A stretch of 8,254 nt of DNA from an uncultured Clostridia bacterium (lineage in GTDB: Bacteria; Bacillota; Clostridia; Oscillospirales; Oscillospiraceae), in the NCBI GenBank assembly GCA_947177115.1, contig CAMWTG010000113.1:1-8254 (forward strand), given 5' to 3'. The notes under the pieces were generated by a model. That model was given only the letters and a program-made list of their open reading frames with translations, ran no database searches and was not told the DNA's origin. Every line of letters starts with the position of its first letter. Position 1 is the stretch's first letter. Positions 1-7,013 of this stretch are shown piece after piece. A program made the position numbers and the translations under genes.

Positions 1-83
1 ACGCCACCCGGTCATCCCCGGCCTCAAACGCCCTTTTAAAAACAGCGGCCTGGAGCTCCCGCCACCGGGTTTTGTCCTACCTT

Positions 84-2651
84 ATGCATACTATTTTTAA
101 TAATTCCACGACTCGGTTCCTTACCATTAGTCTGATCCTGTTATCTATCCTGACTGCGGGCACCTTTTCTTTTCTGGCCGTCTATATGAACCAGCGCAGC
201 GCGGAAACCATCAGCGCGGTGGGTAAGATCTATATGGATGGCATGAGCGAGCGCATCGCGCTCCACTTTGCCACCACCATCGACCTGCGCCTAAATCAGG
301 TCGAGGCTCTGGTCCAAACCCATACGCCTGACAGAGGGGATTATCAGAAGCTGTCGGCGGAGCTGGTCTACAGCGCCCAGGCCAGAGGCTTCGACTATCT
401 GGGGCTGTATTCCAACACCGGAGAGTATGAGCCGCTCTATGGCAGCCAACTGGAGGTCACTGATCCGGAGCCCTTCCTGGAATCTTTGAATCAGGGAGAG
501 AACAAGGTGGCTGTCGGCACGAACCAGAATGGGGAAAAAGTTGTCCTCATGGCTGTATCCTGCGTCTATCCTATGAAAAGCGGGGAAACCTGCACCGCCC
601 TGGTGGCGGGGCTACCGCCGGACTACATCAGCGACACTCTGTCCCTCAATGATGTGGACTCCCTGGTCTCGTCCTACATCATCCGCTGGGATGGCAGCTT
701 CGTTATCCGTAGCGGCGAGGCATTCCGGGAAAATTATTTTGACCGGCTGGACAACGAACTGGATCCGGATACGGCCCAGACGCACCTCGCAGAGCTGAAG
801 GCGGCCATTGCGGCCGGAGAGGATTACGCGGCGGTGGTGACAATGGTTGACGGCGGGCGGCGGCATCTCCACTGTACCAAGCTGGCCTACTCCGAGTGGT
901 ATCTGGTGGTGGTCCTGCCCTATGGCACCATGGACGCGGAGATCTCCGAGCTGAGCGTTCAATGGATCCAGATGGCCCTGGGGGCCGGGGCCGCCATACT
1001 GCTGGCCCTGGCGCTGATCTTCCTGCGGGTATTCCGGATGATGCGGCAGCAGATGGTGGAGTTGGACCAGGCCCGGCGTGAGGCCATACAGGCCAACCGG
1101 GCCAAGAGCGAATTCCTGTCCAACATGTCCCACGATATCCGCACCCCCATGAATGCCATTGTGGGCATGACCGCCATTGCCACGGCCAACATCAACGACA
1201 TGCAGCAGGTGCAGAACTGCCTGAAAAAAATCTCTTTGTCAGGGCGGCATCTGTTGGGCCTGATCAACGATGTGCTGGATATGAGCAAAATCGAAAGCGG
1301 CAAGCTGACCCTCAGCATGGACCAGGTATCCCTGCGGGAAGTGATGGACGGCATTGTGGGCATTGTACAGCCCCAGGTCCGGGCCAAGCACCAGCAGTTT
1401 GATGTATTCATCCACGATATCACTACGGAGAACGTCTGCTGTGACAGCGTGCGGCTGAACCAGGTGCTGCTGAACATCCTGGGCAATGCGGTGAAGTTTA
1501 CTCCCGATGGGGGCAGGATCCATGTGGCCATGTATGAAGAGGCATCGGAAAAAGGCGAGGACTTTATCCGCATCCACTTCCATATCACCGATACCGGCAT
1601 TGGCATGACGGAGGAATTCAAATCGCACATTTTTGAATCCTTCGTCCGCGAGGACAATATGCGTGTGCGCAAGACCGAGGGCAGCGGCCTGGGCATGGCG
1701 ATTACCAAGTATATCGTGGATGCCATGGGCGGCCTTATCGAGGTGGACAGCGAGCCCGGCAAGGGCACGGAGTTCCGCGTGATCCTGGATCTGGAGAAGG
1801 CGGAGATCCAGGAATCGGATATGGTGCTGCCCCCCTGGCGGATGCTGGTGGTGGACGATGACCGGCAGCTGTGCGAGACTACGGTGGCATCGCTGAAAGC
1901 TATTGGGGTTCAGGCGGACTGGACCCTGGACGCGGAGAGCGCCATTAAGATGGTGGCGGAGCACCGGGAGCGGCGGGATGACTATCAGATCGTTCTGCTG
2001 GACTGGAAACTGCCGGGCATGGACGGCATTACCGCCGCCCGCGAGATCAGGCGGCTTTACGGGAATGATTTCCCCATTCTGCTGATCTCCGCCTATGATT
2101 GGAGCGAGATCGAGATGGAGGCTAAGGCTGCTGGCATCACCGGGTTTATCTCCAAGCCTCTCTTCAAATCCACCCTCTTCTATGGTCTCCGGCCTTATAT
2201 CAATCCTGAGACAGAGGCCGCGCGGGAGGCGCAGGAGGTGCAGGCGGCGGAGACCCGGAAACTGGATGGCCGCCGGGTACTGCTGGCAGAAGACAATGAG
2301 CTTAACTGGGAGATCGCCGAGGAGCTGCTGACTGCCGAGGGGCTGGAGCTGGACTGGGCGGAAAACGGCCAGATCTGTCTGGATAAGTTTCTGGACGCAC
2401 AGCCGGGGTACTATGATGGGATCCTGATGGATCTGCGGATGCCGGTGATGAACGGCTATGAGGCCACTCACGCCATCCGCGCCCTGGACCGCCCCGATGC
2501 CAAGACCATCCCCATCATTGCCATGACCGCCGATGCTTTTGCCGAGGATGTGAAAAAGTGCCTGGACGCAGGCATGAACGCCCATGTGGCCAAACCCATT
2601 GATGTGCGGGAGGTCTGCCGTCAGCTGCTGAAATATATGAAAGCAAAGTAA
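84..2651 (+). CDS. Hybrid sensor histidine kinase with two receiver domains
   Basis: Membrane-bound sensor kinase that should autophosphorylate on His and pass phosphate to its own receiver domains. Residue numbers count from the TTG at 72 (859 aa); I prefer the ATG at 84 (855 aa), because it leads directly into the first membrane helix. Order: TM1 about 17-39; extracytoplasmic sensor about 40-295, Cache-like in style but not firmly assignable; TM2 about 299-320; HisKA with H354 in NMSHDIRTPMN; HATPase with N472, DTGIGM (D507) and GSGLGM (537-542); REC1 about 590-710 (acidic D595-D597, phosphoacceptor D644, S673, K695); REC2 about 734-856 (E740/D741, D787, T819, K841). All catalytic residues are present. 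There is no HPt, DNA-binding or other output domain, and no partner regulator in the window. Its ligand cannot be read from sequence. The frame stays open to the left edge, so a start further upstream is not excluded. Confidence 0.93.
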   Translation: MHTIFNNSTTRFLTISLILLSILTAGTFSFLAVYMNQRSAETISAVGKIYMDGMSERIALHFATTIDLRLNQVEALVQTHTPDRGDYQKLSAELVYSAQARGFDYLGLYSNTGEYEPLYGSQLEVTDPEPFLESLNQGENKVAVGTNQNGEKVVLMAVSCVYPMKSGETCTALVAGLPPDYISDTLSLNDVDSLVSSYIIRWDGSFVIRSGEAFRENYFDRLDNELDPDTAQTHLAELKAAIAAGEDYAAVVTMVDGGRRHLHCTKLAYSEWYLVVVLPYGTMDAEISELSVQWIQMALGAGAAILLALALIFLRVFRMMRQQMVELDQARREAIQANRAKSEFLSNMSHDIRTPMNAIVGMTAIATANINDMQQVQNCLKKISLSGRHLLGLINDVLDMSKIESGKLTLSMDQVSLREVMDGIVGIVQPQVRAKHQQFDVFIHDITTENVCCDSVRLNQVLLNILGNAVKFTPDGGRIHVAMYEEASEKGEDFIRIHFHITDTGIGMTEEFKSHIFESFVREDNMRVRKTEGSGLGMAITKYIVDAMGGLIEVDSEPGKGTEFRVILDLEKAEIQESDMVLPPWRMLVVDDDRQLCETTVASLKAIGVQADWTLDAESAIKMVAEHRERRDDYQIVLLDWKLPGMDGITAAREIRRLYGNDFPILLISAYDWSEIEMEAKAAGITGFISKPLFKSTLFYGLRPYINPETEAAREAQEVQAAETRKLDGRRVLLAEDNELNWEIAEELLTAEGLELDWAENGQICLDKFLDAQPGYYDGILMDLRMPVMNGYEATHAIRALDRPDAKTIPIIAMTADAFAEDVKKCLDAGMNAHVAKPIDVREVCRQLLKYMKAK

Positions 2652-2695
2652 AAAGTACTGCGGAGAGCGGCATAAGCGCTCTCCGCAGTACTTTT
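2651..2695. terminator. Bidirectional intrinsic terminator between convergent genes
   Basis: A perfect 19-bp inverted repeat (2651-2669 with 2677-2695) encloses a 7-base loop. The arms begin with AAAA and end with TTTT, so a GC-rich stem is followed by a T-run on either strand. The first base of the stem is the last base of the kinase stop codon. It lies between the + strand kinase and the minus-strand operon and probably ends both transcripts. Confidence 0.9.
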
Positions 2696-2824
2696 CGCCT
2701 GGGTTGTCATACTTTTTCTTGAAAGAAAAAGTATCAAAAAGAACTTTGACCTCGGGACTAAAACCACTGCTGTTCCTGGATCTCTGCCCGGTAACGATGG
2801 CGCGCTTTTAGTCGGAGAATAGCA
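2696..2824. repeat. Structured non-coding spacer, possible dispersed intergenic element
   Basis: The spacer between the terminator and the HD gene has no supported gene. It contains an AT-rich hairpin (2709-2719 with 2724-2734, loop TGAA) and, further on, an 8-bp inverted repeat GACTAAAA (2756-2763) / TTTTAGTC (2806-2813) around 42 bases. On the minus strand the AT-rich hairpin follows the HD gene and could act as an additional weak 3' structure. The hairpin plus the adjacent AAAAAGAACTTTGACC stretch resembles sequence I associate with intergenic repeats of Oscillospiraceae. That is recollection, and copy number cannot be tested in this window. Confidence 0.45.
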
Positions 2825-3412
2825 TCAGGTTTCGGCCAGGGCGGACATCTCCGCATTGACCCGCTCCTCACAGGAGCGCATGGCCAGGATAGTCCGCTCC
2901 ATCAGGACATCCAGCTCCCAGCCCAGCCGCTCCGCGCCCTGGCGGATCACGTCCCGGCTGCATCCTGCGGCAAATTTCTTGTCCTTGAATTTTTTCTTCA
3001 GGCTGCTGACCTCCATGTCCTGGACGCTCTTGCTGGGCCGCATTCTGGCGGCGGCGCCGATAAGGCCGGTAAGCTCATCGGCGGCGAAGAGGACCTTCTC
3101 CATCTCGTGCTCCGGTTCTACGTTGGAACACAGTCCATAGCCGTGGCTGACCACGGCGTGGATCAGGGCCTCGTCCGCCCCGGCCTCCCGGAGGAGCTCC
3201 GGCGCCTTTTGGCAGTGGAGGTCCGGCCACTGTTCAAAATCTATGTCGTGCAGAAGGCCCGCCAGGGCCCAGAAATCTGCCGTATCGGCATAGCCCAGCT
3301 CCTTGGCGTACCAGGCCATGACGCCCTCCACTGTCAGGGCGTGGAGGATATGGAAGGGCTCCTTGTTATACTGGCGCAGCAGGGCCAGCGCGTCTTCTCT
3401 GGTGTGCAGCAT
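2825..3412 (-). CDS. HD-domain predicted hydrolase
   Basis: Small cytoplasmic HD-superfamily protein of 195 aa, most like the predicted metal-dependent hydrolases of the COG2316 type; the substrate is unknown. The metal-binding set is visible: H24 in the first helix region, the H55-D56 pair in GLLHDID, H90 in VVSHGYG and D112 in AADELTGL. A Lys-rich segment (KKKFKDKKFA) and a C-terminal helical region follow. I chose the ATG at 3412 because AAAGGAG sits 7 bases ahead of it. The longer frame from the TTG at 3430 would place that ribosome binding site inside its own coding sequence. It follows the ferritin-like gene by 27 bases and is probably co-transcribed with it. The family is fairly secure, the function is not. 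It lacks GGDEF, RelA or nucleotidyltransferase partner domains, so no second-messenger role can be claimed. Confidence 0.85.
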   Translation of the reverse strand: MLHTREDALALLRQYNKEPFHILHALTVEGVMAWYAKELGYADTADFWALAGLLHDIDFEQWPDLHCQKAPELLREAGADEALIHAVVSHGYGLCSNVEPEHEMEKVLFAADELTGLIGAAARMRPSKSVQDMEVSSLKKKFKDKKFAAGCSRDVIRQGAERLGWELDVLMERTILAMRSCEERVNAEMSALAET

Positions 3413-3419
3413 GTTTTTT

Positions 3420-3426
3420 CTCCTTT
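3420..3426 (-). promoter_or_regulatory. Ribosome binding site that fixes the HD-gene start
   Basis: On the minus strand AAAGGAG lies 7 bases before the ATG at 3412. It overlaps codons 2-4 of the longer frame starting at the TTG at 3430, which makes that upstream start unlikely. Confidence 0.85.
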
Positions 3427-3439
3427 GCAAGATGGTTTG

Positions 3440-4126
3440 TCAGCAGATCAGATTGCCCAGCAGGGCCATCACCTTTTCCGCCCGCTGATAGGACTGGTCC
3501 GCCAGGCGGGCAAACAGCTTTTGCAGGCAGGGATCCAGAGACTCATCGGAGGCCCGCTGGTAGTTAAGGCCATTGCAGGCCTCCTGATGGTAGCAGGAGC
3601 GCAGAGCCTGGGGCAGGCTTTCCCAGTGGAGGTGCTCCACGGTGATGGCGGGAGCGTACTGCTTGCCGGTGATCAGATAGTACGCGGCGCACAGCTCCCG
3701 GGCCGCAGTCCGTTTTTCCGCCGCTGTCTGGCACAGCAGCCGGGCTGCCTGCCGGTTTCTGGTCCGGCAGGCCAGGGACTGGCAGCACCGGGCCTCCGCC
3801 AGTTCCTCCTGCAAAAACCCCTCCAGCACCTCCAGGGATTCTCTGGCCTCGGTGCCCATACAGCAGGGATTGCTCTCCGCGCCGGGAATGTTCCCCTCGC
3901 CGCCGTTCTCCTGTCTGGGGGCCGGCGCGGAGGCAGCCGGGGCTGCTGGAGCCGGATTTACCGGCGGGATGGGATTCATGGCTTGAGGGGATTCCGTCAT
4001 ACCGGCGGCGGCGGGATCGGGGGAGAAGGGGTCCGTTCCGGGGGCGACCCGCTGCCAGACCTGATCGTATACGCGATAGTCGTAAGCGGGAGACGGGGTC
4101 TGCCCGCTGAACATGGTGTTTTCCAT
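3440..4126 (-). CDS. Cys-rich ferritin-like domain protein with Pro/Ala-rich N-terminal region
   Basis: Predicted 228-aa protein. Residues 1-90 are low in structure, with a Pro/Ala run at about 52-70. Residues 93-228 form a helical ferritin-like region: GTEARESLEVLEGFLQEELAEA, the phrase AAYYLITG (147-154), and a second helical pair beginning near YHQEACNGLNYQ. Such proteins occur in Clostridia as uncharacterised ferritin-like or rubrerythrin-related proteins. Two features are odd. There are 11 Cys, all after residue 87 (two CC pairs, C228 last). The places where the fold normally carries ExxH metal ligands read EKRTA (137-141) and DQSYQ (210-214), so iron binding is doubtful. There is no signal peptide or membrane segment. 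The start is well supported by AAAGGAGG 8 bases upstream. It lies 50 bases after aroQ and 27 before the HD gene. A spore-coat or structural role is possible but unsupported. Confidence 0.75.
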   Translation of the reverse strand: MENTMFSGQTPSPAYDYRVYDQVWQRVAPGTDPFSPDPAAAGMTESPQAMNPIPPVNPAPAAPAASAPAPRQENGGEGNIPGAESNPCCMGTEARESLEVLEGFLQEELAEARCCQSLACRTRNRQAARLLCQTAAEKRTAARELCAAYYLITGKQYAPAITVEHLHWESLPQALRSCYHQEACNGLNYQRASDESLDPCLQKLFARLADQSYQRAEKVMALLGNLIC

Positions 4127-4134
4127 AGCAACAG

Positions 4135-4142
4135 CCTCCTTT
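4135..4142 (-). promoter_or_regulatory. Strong ribosome binding site of the ferritin-like gene
   Basis: AAAGGAGG on the minus strand, 8 bases before the ATG at 4126. It is the best ribosome binding site in the window and argues that this gene, not the overlapping longer frame from 4172, is the real one. Confidence 0.85.
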
Positions 4143-4176
4143 ACTAGGCCATTGTATGTGAAACGGGGGCAAATGG

Positions 4177-4626
4177 TTAGCCCTGGCCGGTGATCCCGCC
4201 CAGCAGCGCCTTCAGATATTCCGCCGCCAGACGGTAGCCCTCAAAGCCGTATCCCGCAAACGTCTTGCAGCAGGCCAGCCGGATATAGGACACCTGCCGG
4301 AAGTCCTCCCGCTTGCTGACATCGGAGATGTGGACCTCCACCGTGGGGATCCCCACCGCCTTTACCGCGTCCAGCAGGGCCACGCTGGTGTGGGTATAGG
4401 CGGCGGGATTGATAACAATGCCGTCCGTTTTTCCGTAAGCGGCCTGAATGGCGTCTACCAAAGCGCCCTCGTGGTTGGACTGGAAAATCTCGCATTCGAT
4501 CCCCAGCTCTTCGCAGAGATCCCGGATATATTCCTCCAGGGCGGCGTAGGTCTGCCTGCCGTAGATATCCGGTTCCCGGGTGCCCAGCATGTTCAGATTG
4601 GGGCCGTTGAGAAACAGCAGCTTCAT
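4177..4626 (-). CDS. aroQ: 3-dehydroquinate dehydratase, type II
   Basis: Cytoplasmic type II dehydroquinase, converting 3-dehydroquinate to 3-dehydroshikimate, the third shikimate-pathway step; members are normally dodecamers. It has 149 aa, the usual full length. Family signatures run in order: NGPNLNMLGTREPDIYG at the N-terminus with the catalytic Tyr, a FQSNHEGALVD segment, INPAAYTHTSVALLDA, VEVHISDVSKREDFR with the catalytic His, and a C-terminal GYGFEGYRLAAEYL helix. The start at 4626 is chosen because it begins the conserved MKLLFLNGPN; the longer frame from 4887 lies within aroK. Its ATG overlaps the aroEK stop as ATGA, and AAAAGGAG (4638-4645) lies 11 bases upstream inside aroEK, so translation is probably coupled. 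No residue appears to be missing. Confidence 0.97.
   Translation of the reverse strand: MKLLFLNGPNLNMLGTREPDIYGRQTYAALEEYIRDLCEELGIECEIFQSNHEGALVDAIQAAYGKTDGIVINPAAYTHTSVALLDAVKAVGIPTVEVHISDVSKREDFRQVSYIRLACCKTFAGYGFEGYRLAAEYLKALLGGITGQG
4623..4626 (-). other. ATGA stop-start overlap of aroEK and aroQ
   Basis: The aroEK stop TGA (4625-4623) and the aroQ start ATG (4626-4624) share bases. This arrangement usually couples translation of neighbouring genes and supports a fixed ratio of the two products. Confidence 0.9.
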
Positions 4627-5846
4627 GGTTGGCTCAGCTCCTTTTCGATCGTTTCCGCCGCGCCTTCGATCGTGCCGCTGTTGTCCACGGCCAGATCCGC
4701 GAAGGCGGCGTACAGCGGCTCCCGCCGCCGCCATAGCTCGTGAAGGTCCGTGCTCTGGGACACGGGACGTCCCGCCGTGGGCAGCAGAGAGATCTCCCGC
4801 CGGATGTGGACGATCACGCCGTTCTGGCGGAGGGGGGCGTAATTTTCTTCCCTGGTGACGATGCCTCCGCCGGTGCTGAGGACGCATCCGGTGCGGCTCC
4901 CGGCCTCCCGGGCGATCTGGTGCTCCAGGGCGCGGAAGGCGTCCTCGCCCTCCTGGGCGAAGATCTCCGGGATGGATCTTCCCGCACGCTCCGCGATCAT
5001 GCGGTCCAGATCCACGAACTCCTTTCCCAGCCGCCGGGCCAGGGCGCGGCCAATGGCGCTCTTGCCGCAGCCGGGCATTCCGATGAGGACCACGTTCTGC
5101 ACCTGGGCCGTCAGTCCGGCGATCGCCGCCTCCAGCCGGCTGGTAGGGACGCTCTCCCCGGTGAACAGCTCGGCGGCCCGGCGGGCCTGGGCCGCCAGCA
5201 TGGGCAGGCCGCAGGAGGCGGGGATGTGCCGGGCCTCCGCCTCCATCAGCAGGGCGGTGCGCAGGGGGTTGTACACCACATCCAGCACCCCGGTCAGGCG
5301 GGGGAAGGCGTCCAGAGAGACGGGAGAAACGCCGGCTTTGGGGAACATCCCCACGGGGGTGGTGTTGATCAGGACCTCCGCGTCCCCGTGGCGGGAGAGG
5401 TTTTCATAGTTGTCCTCCCCCTTCCGGGAAACCACCACGATCTCCGCCGCGCCCAGTTCCCTTGCGGCGGCGCAGGCGGTGCGGCTGGTGCCGCCGGAGC
5501 CCAAGACCACCACTTTTTTCCCGGCCATATCCACTCCGGCCCGCTTGGCAAGATAGATCAGGCCATCGATGTCGGTGTTGAAGCCGGTGAGCTTTCCGTT
5601 CCGGTTGACCACCGTGTTCACCGCCCCGATGGTGGCGGCCCGGGGGTCGATCTCATCGCAGAGGGGGATCACCGTCTGTTTGTAGGGGATGGTCACGTTC
5701 AGCCCCTTGAACGCCCGGTGGCGGAAGAGCGCCTCCACCTCGCCGGGAGGCGTGGGCAGCAGCGCGTAGTCGTAGCCCGCCAGGGCCTTGTGGAGCTGGG
5801 GGGAGAAGCTGTGACCCAGTTTTTCGCCTAGAAGGCCGTATTCCAT
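4623..5846 (-). CDS. aroE-aroK: Fused shikimate dehydrogenase / shikimate kinase
   Basis: A single 407-aa polypeptide carrying two consecutive pathway steps: NADPH-dependent reduction of 3-dehydroshikimate to shikimate, then ATP-dependent phosphorylation at O3. AroE half, about 1-245: GHSFSP shikimate-binding serines (S13, S15), NVTIPYK with catalytic K56, GAVNT, GFNTD with D92, Rossmann loop GSGGTS (116-121), INTTPVGMFP and DVVYNP. AroK half, about 250-407: Walker A GMPGCGKS (256-263), DLD (279-281), the R305 region, GGG (326-328), R360-P361 in the lid and a RREPLY segment with a conserved Arg. Both halves look intact, joined by a linker of only a few residues. The ATG is 2 bases past the pheA stop; GAGGTG inside the end of pheA gives a ribosome binding site 8 bases away. 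The stop overlaps the aroQ start. Confidence 0.95.
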   Translation of the reverse strand: MEYGLLGEKLGHSFSPQLHKALAGYDYALLPTPPGEVEALFRHRAFKGLNVTIPYKQTVIPLCDEIDPRAATIGAVNTVVNRNGKLTGFNTDIDGLIYLAKRAGVDMAGKKVVVLGSGGTSRTACAAARELGAAEIVVVSRKGEDNYENLSRHGDAEVLINTTPVGMFPKAGVSPVSLDAFPRLTGVLDVVYNPLRTALLMEAEARHIPASCGLPMLAAQARRAAELFTGESVPTSRLEAAIAGLTAQVQNVVLIGMPGCGKSAIGRALARRLGKEFVDLDRMIAERAGRSIPEIFAQEGEDAFRALEHQIAREAGSRTGCVLSTGGGIVTREENYAPLRQNGVIVHIRREISLLPTAGRPVSQSTDLHELWRRREPLYAAFADLAVDNSGTIEGAAETIEKELSQP

Positions 5847-5848
5847 CC

Positions 5849-6985
5849 TCAGAACACCTCGCTGTAGGCACCCAGGAAGGTGAAGAAATCCTCTTTCTCC
5901 AGCTGGCTGAGAACGGCCAGGGTGTCCTTGCTGCGGACGGGGGCGTCCACATCAAAATAGAAGCGGAACTCGAAATCCTTGCCGGGAATGGGGCGGCTCT
6001 CCAGCTTGCTGATGTTCAGCCCCCGGGTGGCGAACTTGGCGATGAGGCTGTACAGGGAGCCGGGGCGGTGGCTGGCGGAGGCCACGAAGGTGATCTTGCT
6101 GGCTCCCTCGTAGATCTCCAGGTTCTTGGAAATGCAGATGAAGCGGGTGTAGTTGTGGTCGGTGTTGGACACCCGGTCGGAGAGGACCTTGAGGCCATAG
6201 AGGTCCGCGCAGTTGACGGAGGCAATGGCGGCGATGTCGGTGCGGCCGCTCTCGGCCACGTACTTGGCGGCCCGGGCATTGTTGTCGAATACGGTGATCT
6301 TCACGCCGCTGCTCTTAAGGAAGTCACCGCACTGGTTGAGGGCCTGCTCGTGGGCCACCACCTCTTTTACATCCGCCAGCTTTACCCCGGGCTTTGCCAG
6401 CAGGCAGTGCTCGATCTTCAGCTTCAGGCTGCGGACGATCTTGCAGTTGTACTTCTCCATCAGGTCGTACACCTCGGTGACGGACCCGGCGGAGGAATTC
6501 TCGATGGGCAGGATGCCATAGCGGCACATGCCGTTCTCCACCGCACGGAACACGCCGTCAAAACGGCCAAAATAGAGGATCTGGGGCAGGGGGAAGATCT
6601 TGTCGCAGGCGATCTGGGAGTAAGCCCCCTCCGTCCCCTGGCAGGCCACCACGGCCCGGGAGGGGAAATCCCCCGTCTGCTCCGCCGAGGCCAGGATGTC
6701 CCGGCACAGCTTTGACTCGCCGGTGCTGAGGCGGTTTTCCTGATAGTCCCGGCTCAGCTCCAGCAGGGTGGAGTAGAGGATCTTGGTGTACTCCTGCAGC
6801 TCCTCGCCGCAGGCCCCGGTGACCCGGTAGAGGATCTCACGCTCGCGTCCCGCCGCGAGGACGGGCGTGCTGTGCTCCTTTTTATAGTCTGCCACATTTT
6901 TGACGGTCTCCATGCGCTGCTTGAACAGCGCCGCCAGCTGGTCGTCGATCTGGTCCAGTTGGTTCCGGTAATCCTGCAAATCCAT
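5849..6985 (-). CDS. pheA: Chorismate mutase / prephenate dehydratase (P-protein)
   Basis: Bifunctional enzyme of phenylalanine synthesis: rearranges chorismate to prephenate, then dehydrates and decarboxylates it to phenylpyruvate. It has 378 aa from the ATG at 6985, chosen because CAGGAGG lies 8 bases upstream; the longer frame from 7078 would run into the preceding gene. Domains: AroQ-class chorismate mutase about 1-85 (R7, D11, R24, K36 and the GREREI segment look like active-site positions); prephenate dehydratase about 111-288, with CQGTEGAYSQ, ILPIENSSAGSV, AHEQALNQC and NTDHNYTRF carrying the catalytic Thr (T280) of the TRF motif; ACT domain about 298-378, with HRPGSLY and ESRP, the usual phenylalanine-binding motifs. 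Feedback inhibition by phenylalanine is therefore expected. It follows the HEAT-repeat gene by 28 bases and precedes aroEK by 2. Confidence 0.96.
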   Translation of the reverse strand: MDLQDYRNQLDQIDDQLAALFKQRMETVKNVADYKKEHSTPVLAAGREREILYRVTGACGEELQEYTKILYSTLLELSRDYQENRLSTGESKLCRDILASAEQTGDFPSRAVVACQGTEGAYSQIACDKIFPLPQILYFGRFDGVFRAVENGMCRYGILPIENSSAGSVTEVYDLMEKYNCKIVRSLKLKIEHCLLAKPGVKLADVKEVVAHEQALNQCGDFLKSSGVKITVFDNNARAAKYVAESGRTDIAAIASVNCADLYGLKVLSDRVSNTDHNYTRFICISKNLEIYEGASKITFVASASHRPGSLYSLIAKFATRGLNISKLESRPIPGKDFEFRFYFDVDAPVRSKDTLAVLSQLEKEDFFTFLGAYSEVF

Positions 6986-6993
6986 GGTGGTAT

Positions 6994-7000
6994 CCTCCTG
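6994..7000 (-). promoter_or_regulatory. Ribosome binding site that fixes the pheA start
   Basis: CAGGAGG on the minus strand, 8 bases before the ATG at 6985. It lies inside the longer frame from 7078, so that longer start is rejected. Confidence 0.88.
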
Positions 7001-7013
7001 ATATTTGATTCTT

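Noticed and set aside
1..75. Minus-strand open stretch reading DKTRWRELQAAVFKRAFEAG and on to the left edge
   Set aside because: It looks protein-like but is preceded by a TAG and has no start codon before a GTG next to the window edge. About 25 residues cannot be called a gene; it could be a remnant or chance.
1239..2585. Minus-strand frame of 448 codons within the kinase
   Set aside because: It is a shadow of the kinase and receiver coding region, rich in His/Pro/Gln, with no domain and no ribosome binding site that I could support.
3107..4147. Long + strand frame of 346 codons opposite the HD and ferritin-like genes
   Set aside because: It is antisense to two genes with good ribosome binding sites and recognisable folds. 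Its composition (Gly/Gln/Leu/Arg-rich) is typical of a GC-rich shadow frame.
4147..4176. Possible promoter between aroQ and the ferritin-like gene (TACAAT on the minus strand)
   Set aside because: A -10-like hexamer is present, but no acceptable -35 lies at 16-18 bases; not strong enough to list as a feature.
4740..5831. Long + strand frame opposite aroE-aroK
   Set aside because: It is antisense to an enzyme with full catalytic motifs; its translation is Gly/Asp/His-rich with no recognisable domain.
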